Origin: Pseudopedobacter sp036379295
GTDB taxonomy: Bacteria > Bacteroidota > Bacteroidia > Sphingobacteriales > Sphingobacteriaceae
Direction: 5' to 3'
Length of the DNA: 25,792 bases
Assembly: GCA_036379295.1 (NCBI GenBank)
Contig: DASVGY010000158.1
Span: 1-25,792 of the forward strand
Positions within the stretch are counted from its first letter, which is position 1. Every line of letters begins with the position of its first letter. The position numbers and the translations under genes were made by a program. This document shows positions 6,331 through 13,102 of the stretch, piece after piece. Below the pieces are notes generated by a model. The model worked only from the letters and a program-made list of their open reading frames with translations. It searched no databases and was not told where the DNA came from.

Positions 6331-7278
6331 ATGGGGCTAATTAAGTTAACAGCAGTTGAAAGACGAAAAATCAGCATTTTTTTAACCTGCTTATTTTTTG
6401 CGGTAATTACGTGGCTATTTTTCTCTTTATCAAACAAGTACGAGTATGAGGTTAAAACCGTGGTAAATTTTAAAAACTTACCCGTAAACAAAGCGTTTAA
6501 CCCCCTACAATCTGATACAGTGGTGCTTACTGTACAAGGCACCGGTTGGCAGCTTTTGTTTACCCGTTTAAGAATTTATCCGCGAGACGTTCGGGTTGAT
6601 TTAAGCACTTTAAGCAAAAGAAACTACGTTACTTTTACCGACCAAATGCGTTCCATAAACGCTTATTACTCTAGCGAGCAAAGGATTGTAAGCGTACAGC
6701 CAGATACTTTGTACTTTGATTTTACCACCCGAAAAGTTAAAAAAGTAGCGGTTAAACTGGTAAGTAAGCTAAGTTTTGTAAAGCAGTTTGGGCAGTCGGC
6801 ACCAATTGAGCTAAAGCCAGATTCGGTAACCATTAGTGGCCCGTTAGAGGCTTTACAAAAGATAAGTCGTTGGGAAACAGATAGCTTTTCCAAATCCAAC
6901 ATCAGCAGCACCATTATTGATAAAGTATCGCTAAAAACGGCTGACGCACCAAATATCACTATTTATCCGCCTTTAACCGAAGTGAAAATTCCTGTTGAAC
7001 AGTTTACAGAAAAGCAGCTTTTAGTACCTATAAAGGTGGTTAACAACAACCGCTACTATAATGTAAAATTGGTGCCCGATAGGGTAAAGATAACTTTTAT
7101 GGTTTCTTTATCAGACTTTGAGAATACCAACGAAGACGATTTTGATGCGGTGGTTGATTTAAACGTTTGGAAAAATTTCGGCGCTGGTATGTTACCGGTA
7201 AAAATTGTAAAAAAGAAACCTTTTTCAAGGTTAAGATGGGTACAGCCGTCGCAGGTTAACTTTATGATCAAAAAATAA
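6331..7278 (+). CDS. YbbR-like domain protein (CdaR family)
   Basis: A 315-residue protein with one N-terminal transmembrane helix (about residues 13-33, ISIFLTCLFFAVITWLFFSL) and an extracytoplasmic region of beta-rich YbbR-like repeats (about 35-315). In Firmicutes the YbbR protein CdaR regulates the diadenylate cyclase CdaA; in Bacteroidota the YbbR protein is commonly placed next to coaE, and its partner is unknown. Recognisable YbbR elements are VNFKNLPVNKAF and PDSVTISGPLEALQKI. Its stop overlaps the start of coaE by one base (TAATG), so the two are translationally coupled. Assignment to the family is sound; the molecular role is open. Confidence 0.82.
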   Translation: MGLIKLTAVERRKISIFLTCLFFAVITWLFFSLSNKYEYEVKTVVNFKNLPVNKAFNPLQSDTVVLTVQGTGWQLLFTRLRIYPRDVRVDLSTLSKRNYVTFTDQMRSINAYYSSEQRIVSVQPDTLYFDFTTRKVKKVAVKLVSKLSFVKQFGQSAPIELKPDSVTISGPLEALQKISRWETDSFSKSNISSTIIDKVSLKTADAPNITIYPPLTEVKIPVEQFTEKQLLVPIKVVNNNRYYNVKLVPDRVKITFMVSLSDFENTNEDDFDAVVDLNVWKNFGAGMLPVKIVKKKPFSRLRWVQPSQVNFMIKK

Positions 7279-7883
7279 TGTTAAAAATAGGCATTACCGG
7301 CGGTATAGGCAGCGGAAAAACAACAGTTTGCAAAATTTTTGGATTGTTGGGTATTCCTGTTTTTAATGCGGATGAAGTTGCCAAGAAGCTAATGGTTGCC
7401 GATGAACAATTGATTTCTGAAATCACGAATGCTTTTGGCGCAATTTCTTATTTTGAAGATGGCAGTTTGAACAGAAAGCATATAGCCGATTTAGTTTTTT
7501 CTAACCCCCGTAAGCTTGCTTTGTTAAACTCCTTTGTGCACCCTGCGGTATTTAAAGCGATGGCTATTTGGACAAACGAACAAAATAGCCCTTATGTTTT
7601 AAAGGAAGCCGCTCTACTTTTTGAAACTAAATCTTATTTGAACAACGATTTCAATATATTGGTAAGTGCAGATGAAGCGCTACGGATTGCCCGTGTAATG
7701 AAACGAGATCAAATAGATTTAGATAAGGTGAAAGAGCGTATCCAAAATCAAATGCCCGAGGCAGAAAAAAAGTCAAAAGCCGATTTCTTTATCGTAAACA
7801 ATGAAACTGAGTTTTTAATTACCCAGGTGTTAGCTTTGCATCAGCTTTTGTTAGAAAAATCAAAAAACATTCTTGAAAAATGA
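7278..7883 (+). CDS. coaE: Dephospho-CoA kinase
   Basis: A 201-residue cytoplasmic kinase for the last step of coenzyme A synthesis: ATP-dependent phosphorylation of the 3'-hydroxyl of dephospho-CoA. The P-loop GGIGSGKTT is at residues 8-16, followed by the substrate-binding FNADEVAKKLM motif near 31-41, the conserved HPAVFKAM motif and the LLFET segment. Normal length. The start overlaps the ybbR stop (TAATG) and the stop overlaps the next start (ATGA), so it sits in a translationally coupled run. Confidence 0.95.
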   Translation: MLKIGITGGIGSGKTTVCKIFGLLGIPVFNADEVAKKLMVADEQLISEITNAFGAISYFEDGSLNRKHIADLVFSNPRKLALLNSFVHPAVFKAMAIWTNEQNSPYVLKEAALLFETKSYLNNDFNILVSADEALRIARVMKRDQIDLDKVKERIQNQMPEAEKKSKADFFIVNNETEFLITQVLALHQLLLEKSKNILEK

Positions 7884-8818
7884 TAAAAGATGATTTTTTA
7901 ATAAAAACGGCGCAAGGTTATTACTGCAAATACGGTGATTTTTTTCTTGATCCGCAGCTTCCAGTAAAAAAAGCGGTAATTTCTCATGCCCACGGAGACC
8001 ATGCTAAACCAGAAAGCCAGTTGGTTTTTTGTACCTCTTTTACCCAACAGGTCATGCAGCTTCGTTACAAAAAAAAAGCCGCAACAACATTTGACACAAA
8101 ACAATATGGAGCGCATTTTTACTTGGGCGATGTAAAACTCAGTTTTATCCCCGCTGGGCATATATTAGGTTCGGCAATGGTGAAAATGGAATATTTGGAT
8201 ATTACTTATCTTTTTACCGGCGATTTTAAACTACAAAAGGATAATAGTTGCGAAGCATTTGCGTTTTGCAAAGCAGATGTTTTAATCACCGAAACTACTT
8301 TTGCAAAGCCCGAAAACCGCCATCCAAATCCCGAAAAGGAGATTGAAAAATTAAACAACATCACTACAAACATACTTTTAGGAGCCTACGGCTTGGGTAA
8401 AGCCCAACGTTTAACCAAGATGATTAACGAAATTTGCCCGCAAAAAACCGTTCATCTGCATTACTCCATATTTCCGGTTCATCAACTTTACCTCAATAAC
8501 GGCGTTGATTTAGGGCCTTTTATCCATTACGACAGAAAAAAGTTTAAACAAAACCCCAGAAACCAGGTTTATATAGTTCCGCCGCTAACTTTTAACAGCT
8601 ACCATAAAGCAATGGGTGTGGTTAAGCTATTTGCATCTGGCTGGAAAAACTTACAATGCGGAAATGATGAAAGTTTGTATATTTCTGACCATGCAGATTG
8701 GGCCGATATTTTGCAAACGATTAAAGAAGTAGCGCCGCAGCAAGTTTGGACCATCCACGGAGATGGGCAACAACTGAAAAATTATTTTAAGGATTTGTTA
8801 ACAGTGAAAATTCTTTAA
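7880..8818 (+). CDS. MBL-fold exonuclease-like protein (ligase-associated type)
   Basis: A 312-residue metallo-beta-lactamase-fold protein of the mRNA 3'-end-processing/DNA exonuclease group. The metal-binding HxHxDH motif is at residues 36-41 (SHAHGDH from 35), with later metal ligands in the GHILGSAM and FTGDFK segments and a C-terminal SDHADW then TIHGDG. The closest family I recognise is the ligase-associated DNA exonuclease family (TIGR04122), whose members normally sit with an ATP-dependent ligase and a DEXH helicase. Neither is near here; the gene overlaps coaE by four bases and is followed by a DUF5522 gene. Nuclease activity is inferred from family only, and an RNA substrate is possible. 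Confidence 0.8.
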   Translation: MIKDDFLIKTAQGYYCKYGDFFLDPQLPVKKAVISHAHGDHAKPESQLVFCTSFTQQVMQLRYKKKAATTFDTKQYGAHFYLGDVKLSFIPAGHILGSAMVKMEYLDITYLFTGDFKLQKDNSCEAFAFCKADVLITETTFAKPENRHPNPEKEIEKLNNITTNILLGAYGLGKAQRLTKMINEICPQKTVHLHYSIFPVHQLYLNNGVDLGPFIHYDRKKFKQNPRNQVYIVPPLTFNSYHKAMGVVKLFASGWKNLQCGNDESLYISDHADWADILQTIKEVAPQQVWTIHGDGQQLKNYFKDLLTVKIL

Positions 8819-8967
8819 TGCCAAAAGAAAAAATTGATTATTATATCAACGAAGATGGTAATTTTGTATTTACAGAAAACTATCACTTAAACCGAGGATA
8901 TTGCTGTAAAAATGTTTGCAAGCATTGTCCTTGGAAATTTAAAGGGAACAAAAAAGACAAACGTTGA
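8818..8967 (+). CDS. Small Cys-rich DUF5522 protein
   Basis: A 49-residue protein that overlaps the stop of the exonuclease gene by one base (TAATG). The translation contains NYHLNRGYCCKNVCKHCPW, with Cys at 29, 30, 34 and 37 and His at 36, the hallmark of the DUF5522 family (usual pattern F-T-x-x-Y-H-L-x-R-G-Y-C-C-x-x-x-C-x-H-C-P-Y). The clustered Cys/His residues suggest a metal or Fe-S site, but no function is known to me. The coupled start and conserved motif make it a confident gene despite its size. Confidence 0.85.
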   Translation: MPKEKIDYYINEDGNFVFTENYHLNRGYCCKNVCKHCPWKFKGNKKDKR

Positions 8968-8984
8968 TGCTAATTTGATATACA

Positions 8985-9434
8985 ATGAAAATTGAGAAAG
9001 AAATACAAAACACAAATTTTGTAAACGATTACCAAAAAGCGTCTGTAAACATTATTTACACCTATAATTGGCTTAACGGCTTAATAAAAACCGAGCTAAG
9101 CAAATCAAAAATTACCCACCAGCAGTTTAATATTTTGCGGATTTTAAGAGGGCAACACCCTAAACCGGCTACCATCAACATTATAAAAGAAAGAATGCTG
9201 GATAAAATGTCTGATGCATCCAGAATTGTTGAACGCTTGGTAAGTAAAAAATTGGTCACTCGCACCGTTTGCGAAAGCGACCGCAGAGCGGTTGATATTG
9301 TGATAAGCGAAAAAGGCTTGGCCTTGCTAGCTGCTATTAAACTGGAAGAAGCCATGACCAAAGAATTTGAAAAGAATATTTCTGAAGAACAGGCGAAACA
9401 ACTGAGCGACTTGTTAGACGCTTTTAGAGGTTAA
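8985..9434 (+). CDS. MarR family transcriptional regulator
   Basis: A 149-residue winged-helix regulator. It has N-terminal dimerisation helices (1-45), the helix-turn-helix with recognition helix around MSDASRIVERLVSKKLVTR (about residues 73-91), the wing with the conserved ESDRRAVDIVISEKG motif (95-109), and C-terminal dimerisation helices. Proteins of this family usually repress nearby efflux or stress genes and are released by small ligands or oxidation. It lies 17 bases after the DUF5522 gene and 10 bases before the KdsC gene, so it is within the run; its targets are not evident and no operator palindrome was identified. Confidence 0.88.
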   Translation: MKIEKEIQNTNFVNDYQKASVNIIYTYNWLNGLIKTELSKSKITHQQFNILRILRGQHPKPATINIIKERMLDKMSDASRIVERLVSKKLVTRTVCESDRRAVDIVISEKGLALLAAIKLEEAMTKEFEKNISEEQAKQLSDLLDAFRG

Positions 9435-9444
9435 TTAAAAGCGA

Positions 9445-9972
9445 ATGTTAGCAAAATTAAAAGATATAAGCACCTTTATTTTTGATGTAGATGGGGTGCT
9501 AACCAACGGAAAAATTTTAGTTACCGAACATGGAGAGCAGCTACGTGAATTTAATATAAAGGATGGCTACGCCATGCAATTGGCGGTTAAAAAGGGCTTT
9601 CAAATGGCAGTAATTACCGGCGCCAAAACTAAGGCTGTTGAAATGCGAATGCAAGGTTTGGGTATAAAAAGCATTTACCTTAATGTTTCTTATAAACTGC
9701 CGGTGTTTTTAGAGTTTTTAAAACAAAATAATTTACAAGCAGGCGAAGTAATTTATGTTGGAGATGACTTGCCAGACAAAGAGATTATGGAAAGGGTTGG
9801 TTTTGCGGTAGCGCCGGCAGATGCAGCCGCAGAAATAAAGGAGCTGAGCGCTTATATATCGCCCTTTAATGGCGGCGAAGGTGTTGTAAGGGATATTATA
9901 GAAAAAGTATTAAAGGTGCAGGGCAAATGGTTTGATGTGCAACCAAATGCCAATGATGGCTCTTTAAAATAA
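9445..9972 (+). CDS. kdsC: KdsC-type HAD phosphatase (Kdo-8-phosphate phosphatase)
   Basis: A 175-residue HAD-superfamily phosphatase of the capless C0 type. It removes phosphate from 3-deoxy-D-manno-octulosonate 8-phosphate on the way to Kdo for lipopolysaccharide. HAD motif I is FDVDGVLTNGK (nucleophile Asp14, acid/base Asp16), motif II is ITGAKT, and motifs III/IV are the Lys before PVFLEFL and YVGDDLPDKEIM. The length and the lack of a cap domain fit KdsC tetramers. It closes the plus-strand run 10 bases after the MarR gene. The only alternative is another small HAD phosphatase of the same family. Confidence 0.9.
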   Translation: MLAKLKDISTFIFDVDGVLTNGKILVTEHGEQLREFNIKDGYAMQLAVKKGFQMAVITGAKTKAVEMRMQGLGIKSIYLNVSYKLPVFLEFLKQNNLQAGEVIYVGDDLPDKEIMERVGFAVAPADAAAEIKELSAYISPFNGGEGVVRDIIEKVLKVQGKWFDVQPNANDGSLK

Positions 9973-9974
9973 AA

Positions 9975-10010
9975 AAAACCCGAAGTCAAATTTTTAACAT
10001 CGGGGTTTTT
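9975..10010. terminator. Bidirectional terminator between convergent genes
   Basis: An A run and CCCGA (9975-9983) pair with TCGGGG and a T run (10000-10010), with one bulged G and a 16-base AT-rich loop. It sits between the convergent kdsC (+) and the DUF2383 gene (-), and has T runs for either direction. Confidence 0.75.
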
Positions 10011-10028
10011 CTGAAATAAAAAGGTAAT

Positions 10029-10484
10029 TTAATCCTGATACTGCATTTTAAGCGTTTCAACTTTACTTAAAGCGCTAGCAATACCCTCTCTTTGTTTTGA
10101 TAAAAGTGCGTAATGGTCGGCGTGGTCGCGGTAATCTGCCAGCACTTCGTCGTATTTAGCCAGCGCACTTTCTTCGCCGGTAACAATGGCATCCAAAATG
10201 GCACTGTCATCTTCAGACGTAAAGGCGTCTTTAATATCCAACCAAGCTCTGTGTAAAGCGCCTAAAACGCCACCTTCGTCGTTATCAGACGTTCCGCCGT
10301 GTTGCATAAGGTGTTCTTTTAATTCTTCTGCGTAAGCATAACGTTGATTGCTGAGCTCTAAAAAGATAGACTTCAGGTTTTCTGATTTTACATTACTAAC
10401 GGCTTCTTTAAATCCAATTTTCCCATCGTTTAAGATGTTAATTAATCCTTTTAAATCGGATACGATTTCGCTTTGTTCTTTCAT
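10029..10484 (-). CDS. PA2169-family four-helix-bundle protein (DUF2383)
   Basis: A 151-residue all-helical protein of the ferritin-like PA2169/DUF2383 group. Features include the N-terminal helix DLKGLINILNDGKIGFKEAV, an internal FLELSNQRYAYAEELKEHL helix with the family's E..R....ELK spacing, a Gly-rich loop, then AWLDIKDAF and AIVTGEESALAKYDEVLAD helices. Family members are widespread stress-associated proteins of unknown activity; some have carboxylates placed as in ferritin-like dimetal sites. It follows the unrecognised 185-residue gene by 21 bases and is likely cotranscribed with it. Confidence 0.85.
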   Translation of the reverse strand: MKEQSEIVSDLKGLINILNDGKIGFKEAVSNVKSENLKSIFLELSNQRYAYAEELKEHLMQHGGTSDNDEGGVLGALHRAWLDIKDAFTSEDDSAILDAIVTGEESALAKYDEVLADYRDHADHYALLSKQREGIASALSKVETLKMQYQD

Positions 10485-10505
10485 GATAAATGGTTTTTGT
10501 GAAAA

Positions 10506-11063
10506 TTATAATTGTAATAAAATTTGTTTTGCAAATAGTTCCCATCTAAAGTATTCGAGGAATATTTTAGATTGATCAACAGTTTGTTGGCTCCTGATCT
10601 GGATATCCATACTAATGGTATTTATTAATCGGCGTAAGCGTAATTCGCATTTGCTTTTAAACTGATTGATAGCCGAGTTTGCCATCATTAAGCCAGGATT
10701 TTCAATTTCTCTGAGTGTAATACAAATAGACTCTTCGGAGAGGTCTATTTCTTTAGAGGCCTCAATCTCGTCTACTAAAAACCAAAAAAACCGCTTTCCA
10801 TCAATCACACTGCTGGCCGCTATTTTTAAATGGTCTCCTTTTTCTAATGGCCTATTAAGCGCTAATCCACTTGCATCATGTGCGGTAATGGTATGCGCAA
10901 AACTGAGCAAACTCATATAGTTCCACTGTTGTACATTTTGCAAACGCGTTAAACAGTCTTGGTAAAAGCTACTGGCTTCGCAACTTTTATTTATTCTTTT
11001 AACCTGGTTAAACCTCGAGGGTAAAATTGCAGCAAACGGTTTGGTTTCTAATAAAGCAGACAT
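10506..11063 (-). CDS. Hypothetical protein, 185 residues
   Basis: I do not recognise this protein. It is soluble, with no signal peptide or membrane helix, and appears to be helix-beta-helix: an N-terminal segment ending in WNYMSLLSFAHTITAHD, a middle beta-rich part (GDHLKIAASSVIDGKRFFWFLVDEIEASK ending near residue 110, then SICITLREIENPG), and a C-terminal helical, Arg/Lys-rich region (INQFKSKCELRLRRL and on). The ATG at 11061-11063 is the only reasonable start. It lies 21 bases upstream of the DUF2383 gene on the same strand and is divergent from maf. Codon use looks like its neighbours. Confidence 0.65.
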   Translation of the reverse strand: MSALLETKPFAAILPSRFNQVKRINKSCEASSFYQDCLTRLQNVQQWNYMSLLSFAHTITAHDASGLALNRPLEKGDHLKIAASSVIDGKRFFWFLVDEIEASKEIDLSEESICITLREIENPGLMMANSAINQFKSKCELRLRRLINTISMDIQIRSQQTVDQSKIFLEYFRWELFAKQILLQL

Positions 11064-11198
11064 GGGTATTGTATTTCTACCTTAACTTTGCACAACTGAT
11101 ACCAAACTCTGCGATTTGGCGCTAAAGATTTTTAATAAATTTGATGGATATATTTTTTCAAAAGCGAATTTAAATTTATCATTAAAGTATAATTGTTG

Positions 11199-11206
11199 CA
11201 CTTTTG
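11199..11206 (+). promoter_or_regulatory. Possible -7 promoter element of maf
   Basis: CACTTTTG differs from TAnnTTTG at one position and would place the transcript start about 15 bases before the GTG start of maf. A perfect match, TAACTTTG, lies further up at 11083-11090 and would give a leader of about 130 bases; either could be used. Confidence 0.35.
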
Positions 11207-11226
11207 CTTGTCGTAAAAAAAGAACA

Positions 11227-11784
11227 GTGTCTATAAAAATATATTTAGCGTCTAAATCGCCACGCCGCCAAGAACTATTGGGCTTAATGGGTTTTACTTA
11301 CCAGTTGTTGCTGAAAGACGTTGACGAAAGTTACCCCGAATATTTAAAATTAATGGATGTAGCGGCTTATATTTCTGAGGCTAAGGCCGATGCATTTGAT
11401 GCGCCCACTGATGGCATATTAATTACAGCTGATACAGTAGTGATTTTAGGAGATGAATTGTTAGGTAAACCGCTGGATGCCGAAGATGCTTTTGCGATGC
11501 TGAAGAAATTGAATAATCAAACGCACACGGTTGTAACTGGTGTAACCTTAAAATCGGCGGCTAAAGTTTTTACTTTTTCGGAAGAAACCAACGTAACATT
11601 TAGCAATTTAACTAACGAGCAGCTATGGCATTATATCAATAACTTTCAACCGTTTGACAAAGCTGGATCTTACGGCATTCAGGATTGGATAGGCATGGTG
11701 GGCGTAAAATCCATTAGCGGCTCTTACACCAATGTAATGGGCTTACCTACAGAACGGTTGTATAAGGAGATAGGCAATTTTTAA
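11227..11784 (+). CDS. Maf family nucleotide pyrophosphatase
   Basis: A 185-residue Maf-like protein, a cytoplasmic nucleoside triphosphate pyrophosphatase that hydrolyses non-canonical or certain canonical nucleotides (dTTP/UTP or methylated forms by subfamily). Motifs in order: YLASKSPRRQELL at residues 6-18, DVDESYP, the catalytic ITADTVVILGDELLGKP, and FDKAGSYGIQD. The frame extends upstream to 11116 with a TTG, but the 37 extra residues are not Maf-like and lie over the likely promoter; the GTG at 11227 puts the conserved motif at the usual place and there is no ATG alternative. It is often next to kdsC in the phylum; here two minus-strand genes intervene. Confidence 0.88.
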   Translation: MSIKIYLASKSPRRQELLGLMGFTYQLLLKDVDESYPEYLKLMDVAAYISEAKADAFDAPTDGILITADTVVILGDELLGKPLDAEDAFAMLKKLNNQTHTVVTGVTLKSAAKVFTFSEETNVTFSNLTNEQLWHYINNFQPFDKAGSYGIQDWIGMVGVKSISGSYTNVMGLPTERLYKEIGNF

Positions 11785-11823
11785 GGGCAAGTTAATTTTG
11801 AAGGAGTGAAAAAATAATGAATG

Positions 11824-11907
11824 AATGATTGAAGGAGAGAAGGATTGAATGCCAATTGGGCACTATTACCTGTATTCTATCATTCAAACCTCAGTCCTTC
11901 AATCATT
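11824..11907. repeat. Inverted repeat between convergent maf and ppx
   Basis: Arm 11824-11851 (AATGATTGAAGGA...TTGAATG) is complementary to 11881-11907 with a few mismatches around a 29-base spacer, so transcripts from either side could fold into a long hairpin. Further degenerate copies of the AAGGA-TGAATG core lie on both sides (11800-11812, 11930-11945). It may act as a bidirectional 3'-end signal, though no T run follows directly. Confidence 0.6.
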
Positions 11908-11939
11908 TTCCAGCGTTCACTCATCCAAAATTCAATCCT

Positions 11940-12869
11940 TCACTCATTAGCCAGCATCAAACCCTCTTTTAAAGAATAAGTACAGGTAATTACTTTTTTT
12001 ATTTGCGACTTGTTGAGGATGAACCTGGTTAGAAGACTAGCCATTAAAATCATATCTACCCGCAAAGGGATTAATCCCGAAATTTCTGTTCGTTGCTGAT
12101 GCGAGCTTGCGATGATCTCGTTTTGTAATTCGATAAATTCGGTAAAATTATGGTTAAAGCTTTTGGTTGTGTTGGCATCAAACGCTTGATTTTTACGTGT
12201 TGCTACAATGTTTGCGTACGAATCGAAAGAGCCTGCGGTGCCAATGAGTTGCGTTGGTTTTAGTTTTCCGATAGCGCTTAGTAAATCATCCAAAGTTATT
12301 TGAAACGCATCTTCCATTTTACTAATCGTATCTTCATCAATAGGGTTTTCATGATGATAATAATCTGCTAACAGCCTTGCAGCGCCCAGCAGGTAACTCT
12401 TTTTCCAGAAAATTTTGTTTTGATTGCAGAGGATAAATTCAACGCTTCCGCCTCCAATATCCATAATCAAAGCCGTTTCTTTATTTAAAACCTCAGCACC
12501 TTTTGCACCTACGTAAATGTATTCGGCTTCTTTTAAACCATCGATAATTTCGATTTTAATTTGTGCCTTTGCTAAGGCGTCGCCCATAAAAAGTTGACCA
12601 TTACTTGCTCCGCGTACCGCTGCGGTTGCGGTAGCTTTTACTTCAGTTATCCCGTGGGCATCTAAAGCTTCTCTAAACAAAACCAAAGCATTGATACCAC
12701 GCTGATAAGCTTCTGGAGTGATGAGCCCTTTGTTAACACCGCCTTCGCCTAGTTTTACTGGAATAGTATTTTTATAAATTACATGTATGTTTTGCGCTTC
12801 ATCAACGGTAGCAATCAATAAATGAAAAGTATTGGTGCCTATATCAATTACTGCTTTTTTGTTGATCAT
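11940..12869 (-). CDS. Ppx/GppA family phosphatase (exopolyphosphatase-like)
   Basis: A 309-residue member of the actin/hsp70-fold Ppx/GppA family, which releases phosphate from polyphosphate or converts pppGpp to ppGpp. The two phosphate-binding loops are visible: AVIDIGTNTFHLL at residues 6-18 and MDIGGGSVEFIL in the middle, with GTAGSFDSY as a further conserved loop. At about 300 residues it is the short form, with the two core domains only and no C-terminal HD-like domains found in the 500-residue enzymes. Substrate cannot be decided by sequence. It is monocistronic, convergent to maf, and flanked on both sides by AAGGAGTGAATG-type repeats. Confidence 0.88.
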   Translation of the reverse strand: MINKKAVIDIGTNTFHLLIATVDEAQNIHVIYKNTIPVKLGEGGVNKGLITPEAYQRGINALVLFREALDAHGITEVKATATAAVRGASNGQLFMGDALAKAQIKIEIIDGLKEAEYIYVGAKGAEVLNKETALIMDIGGGSVEFILCNQNKIFWKKSYLLGAARLLADYYHHENPIDEDTISKMEDAFQITLDDLLSAIGKLKPTQLIGTAGSFDSYANIVATRKNQAFDANTTKSFNHNFTEFIELQNEIIASSHQQRTEISGLIPLRVDMILMASLLTRFILNKSQIKKVITCTYSLKEGLMLANE

Positions 12870-13026
12870 TTTGCTAGTTGTTTAGGATTTAGGTTGTTAG
12901 TTGATTCGTCTTTTCTTTGGTGGATACTACGTTGATAATAATCCGATGTAACAACTTTGCTATCGAGGTGTTTTTCTATCGTTCAACATGACGGCGTGGG
13001 GAACAATATCGCAAGTTATTCCTTCC

Positions 13027-13102
13027 TTCTCTCATTCAATCCTTCAAAATTATCAAGCTTTCTCTCATTCACTCCTTCAAAATTATCAAACATTCACTCC
13101 TT
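13027..13102. repeat. Tandem 30-base repeats of the AAGGAGTGAATG family
   Basis: Units 13027-13056 and 13060-13089 agree at 29 of 30 bases (period 33). A third, partial unit (CATTCACTCCTT, 13091-13102) overlaps the 3' end of the ABC-2 permease gene and supplies its stop codon. On the minus strand the core reads AAGGAGTGAATG. The same core occurs around maf and ppx. Confidence 0.8.

Noticed and set aside
11116..11226. 37-residue extension of the Maf protein from a TTG
   Set aside because: The conserved SKSPRR motif would be far from the N-terminus, and a promoter-like site lies within this stretch; GTG at 11227 fits better.
10029..11784. Defence or mobile island between kdsC and maf
   Set aside because: No integrase, toxin, nuclease or flanking direct repeat is visible, and composition is like the neighbours.
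13027..13102. CRISPR-like array
   Set aside because: Only two full units with a 3-base gap and no spacers; it is a short tandem repeat.
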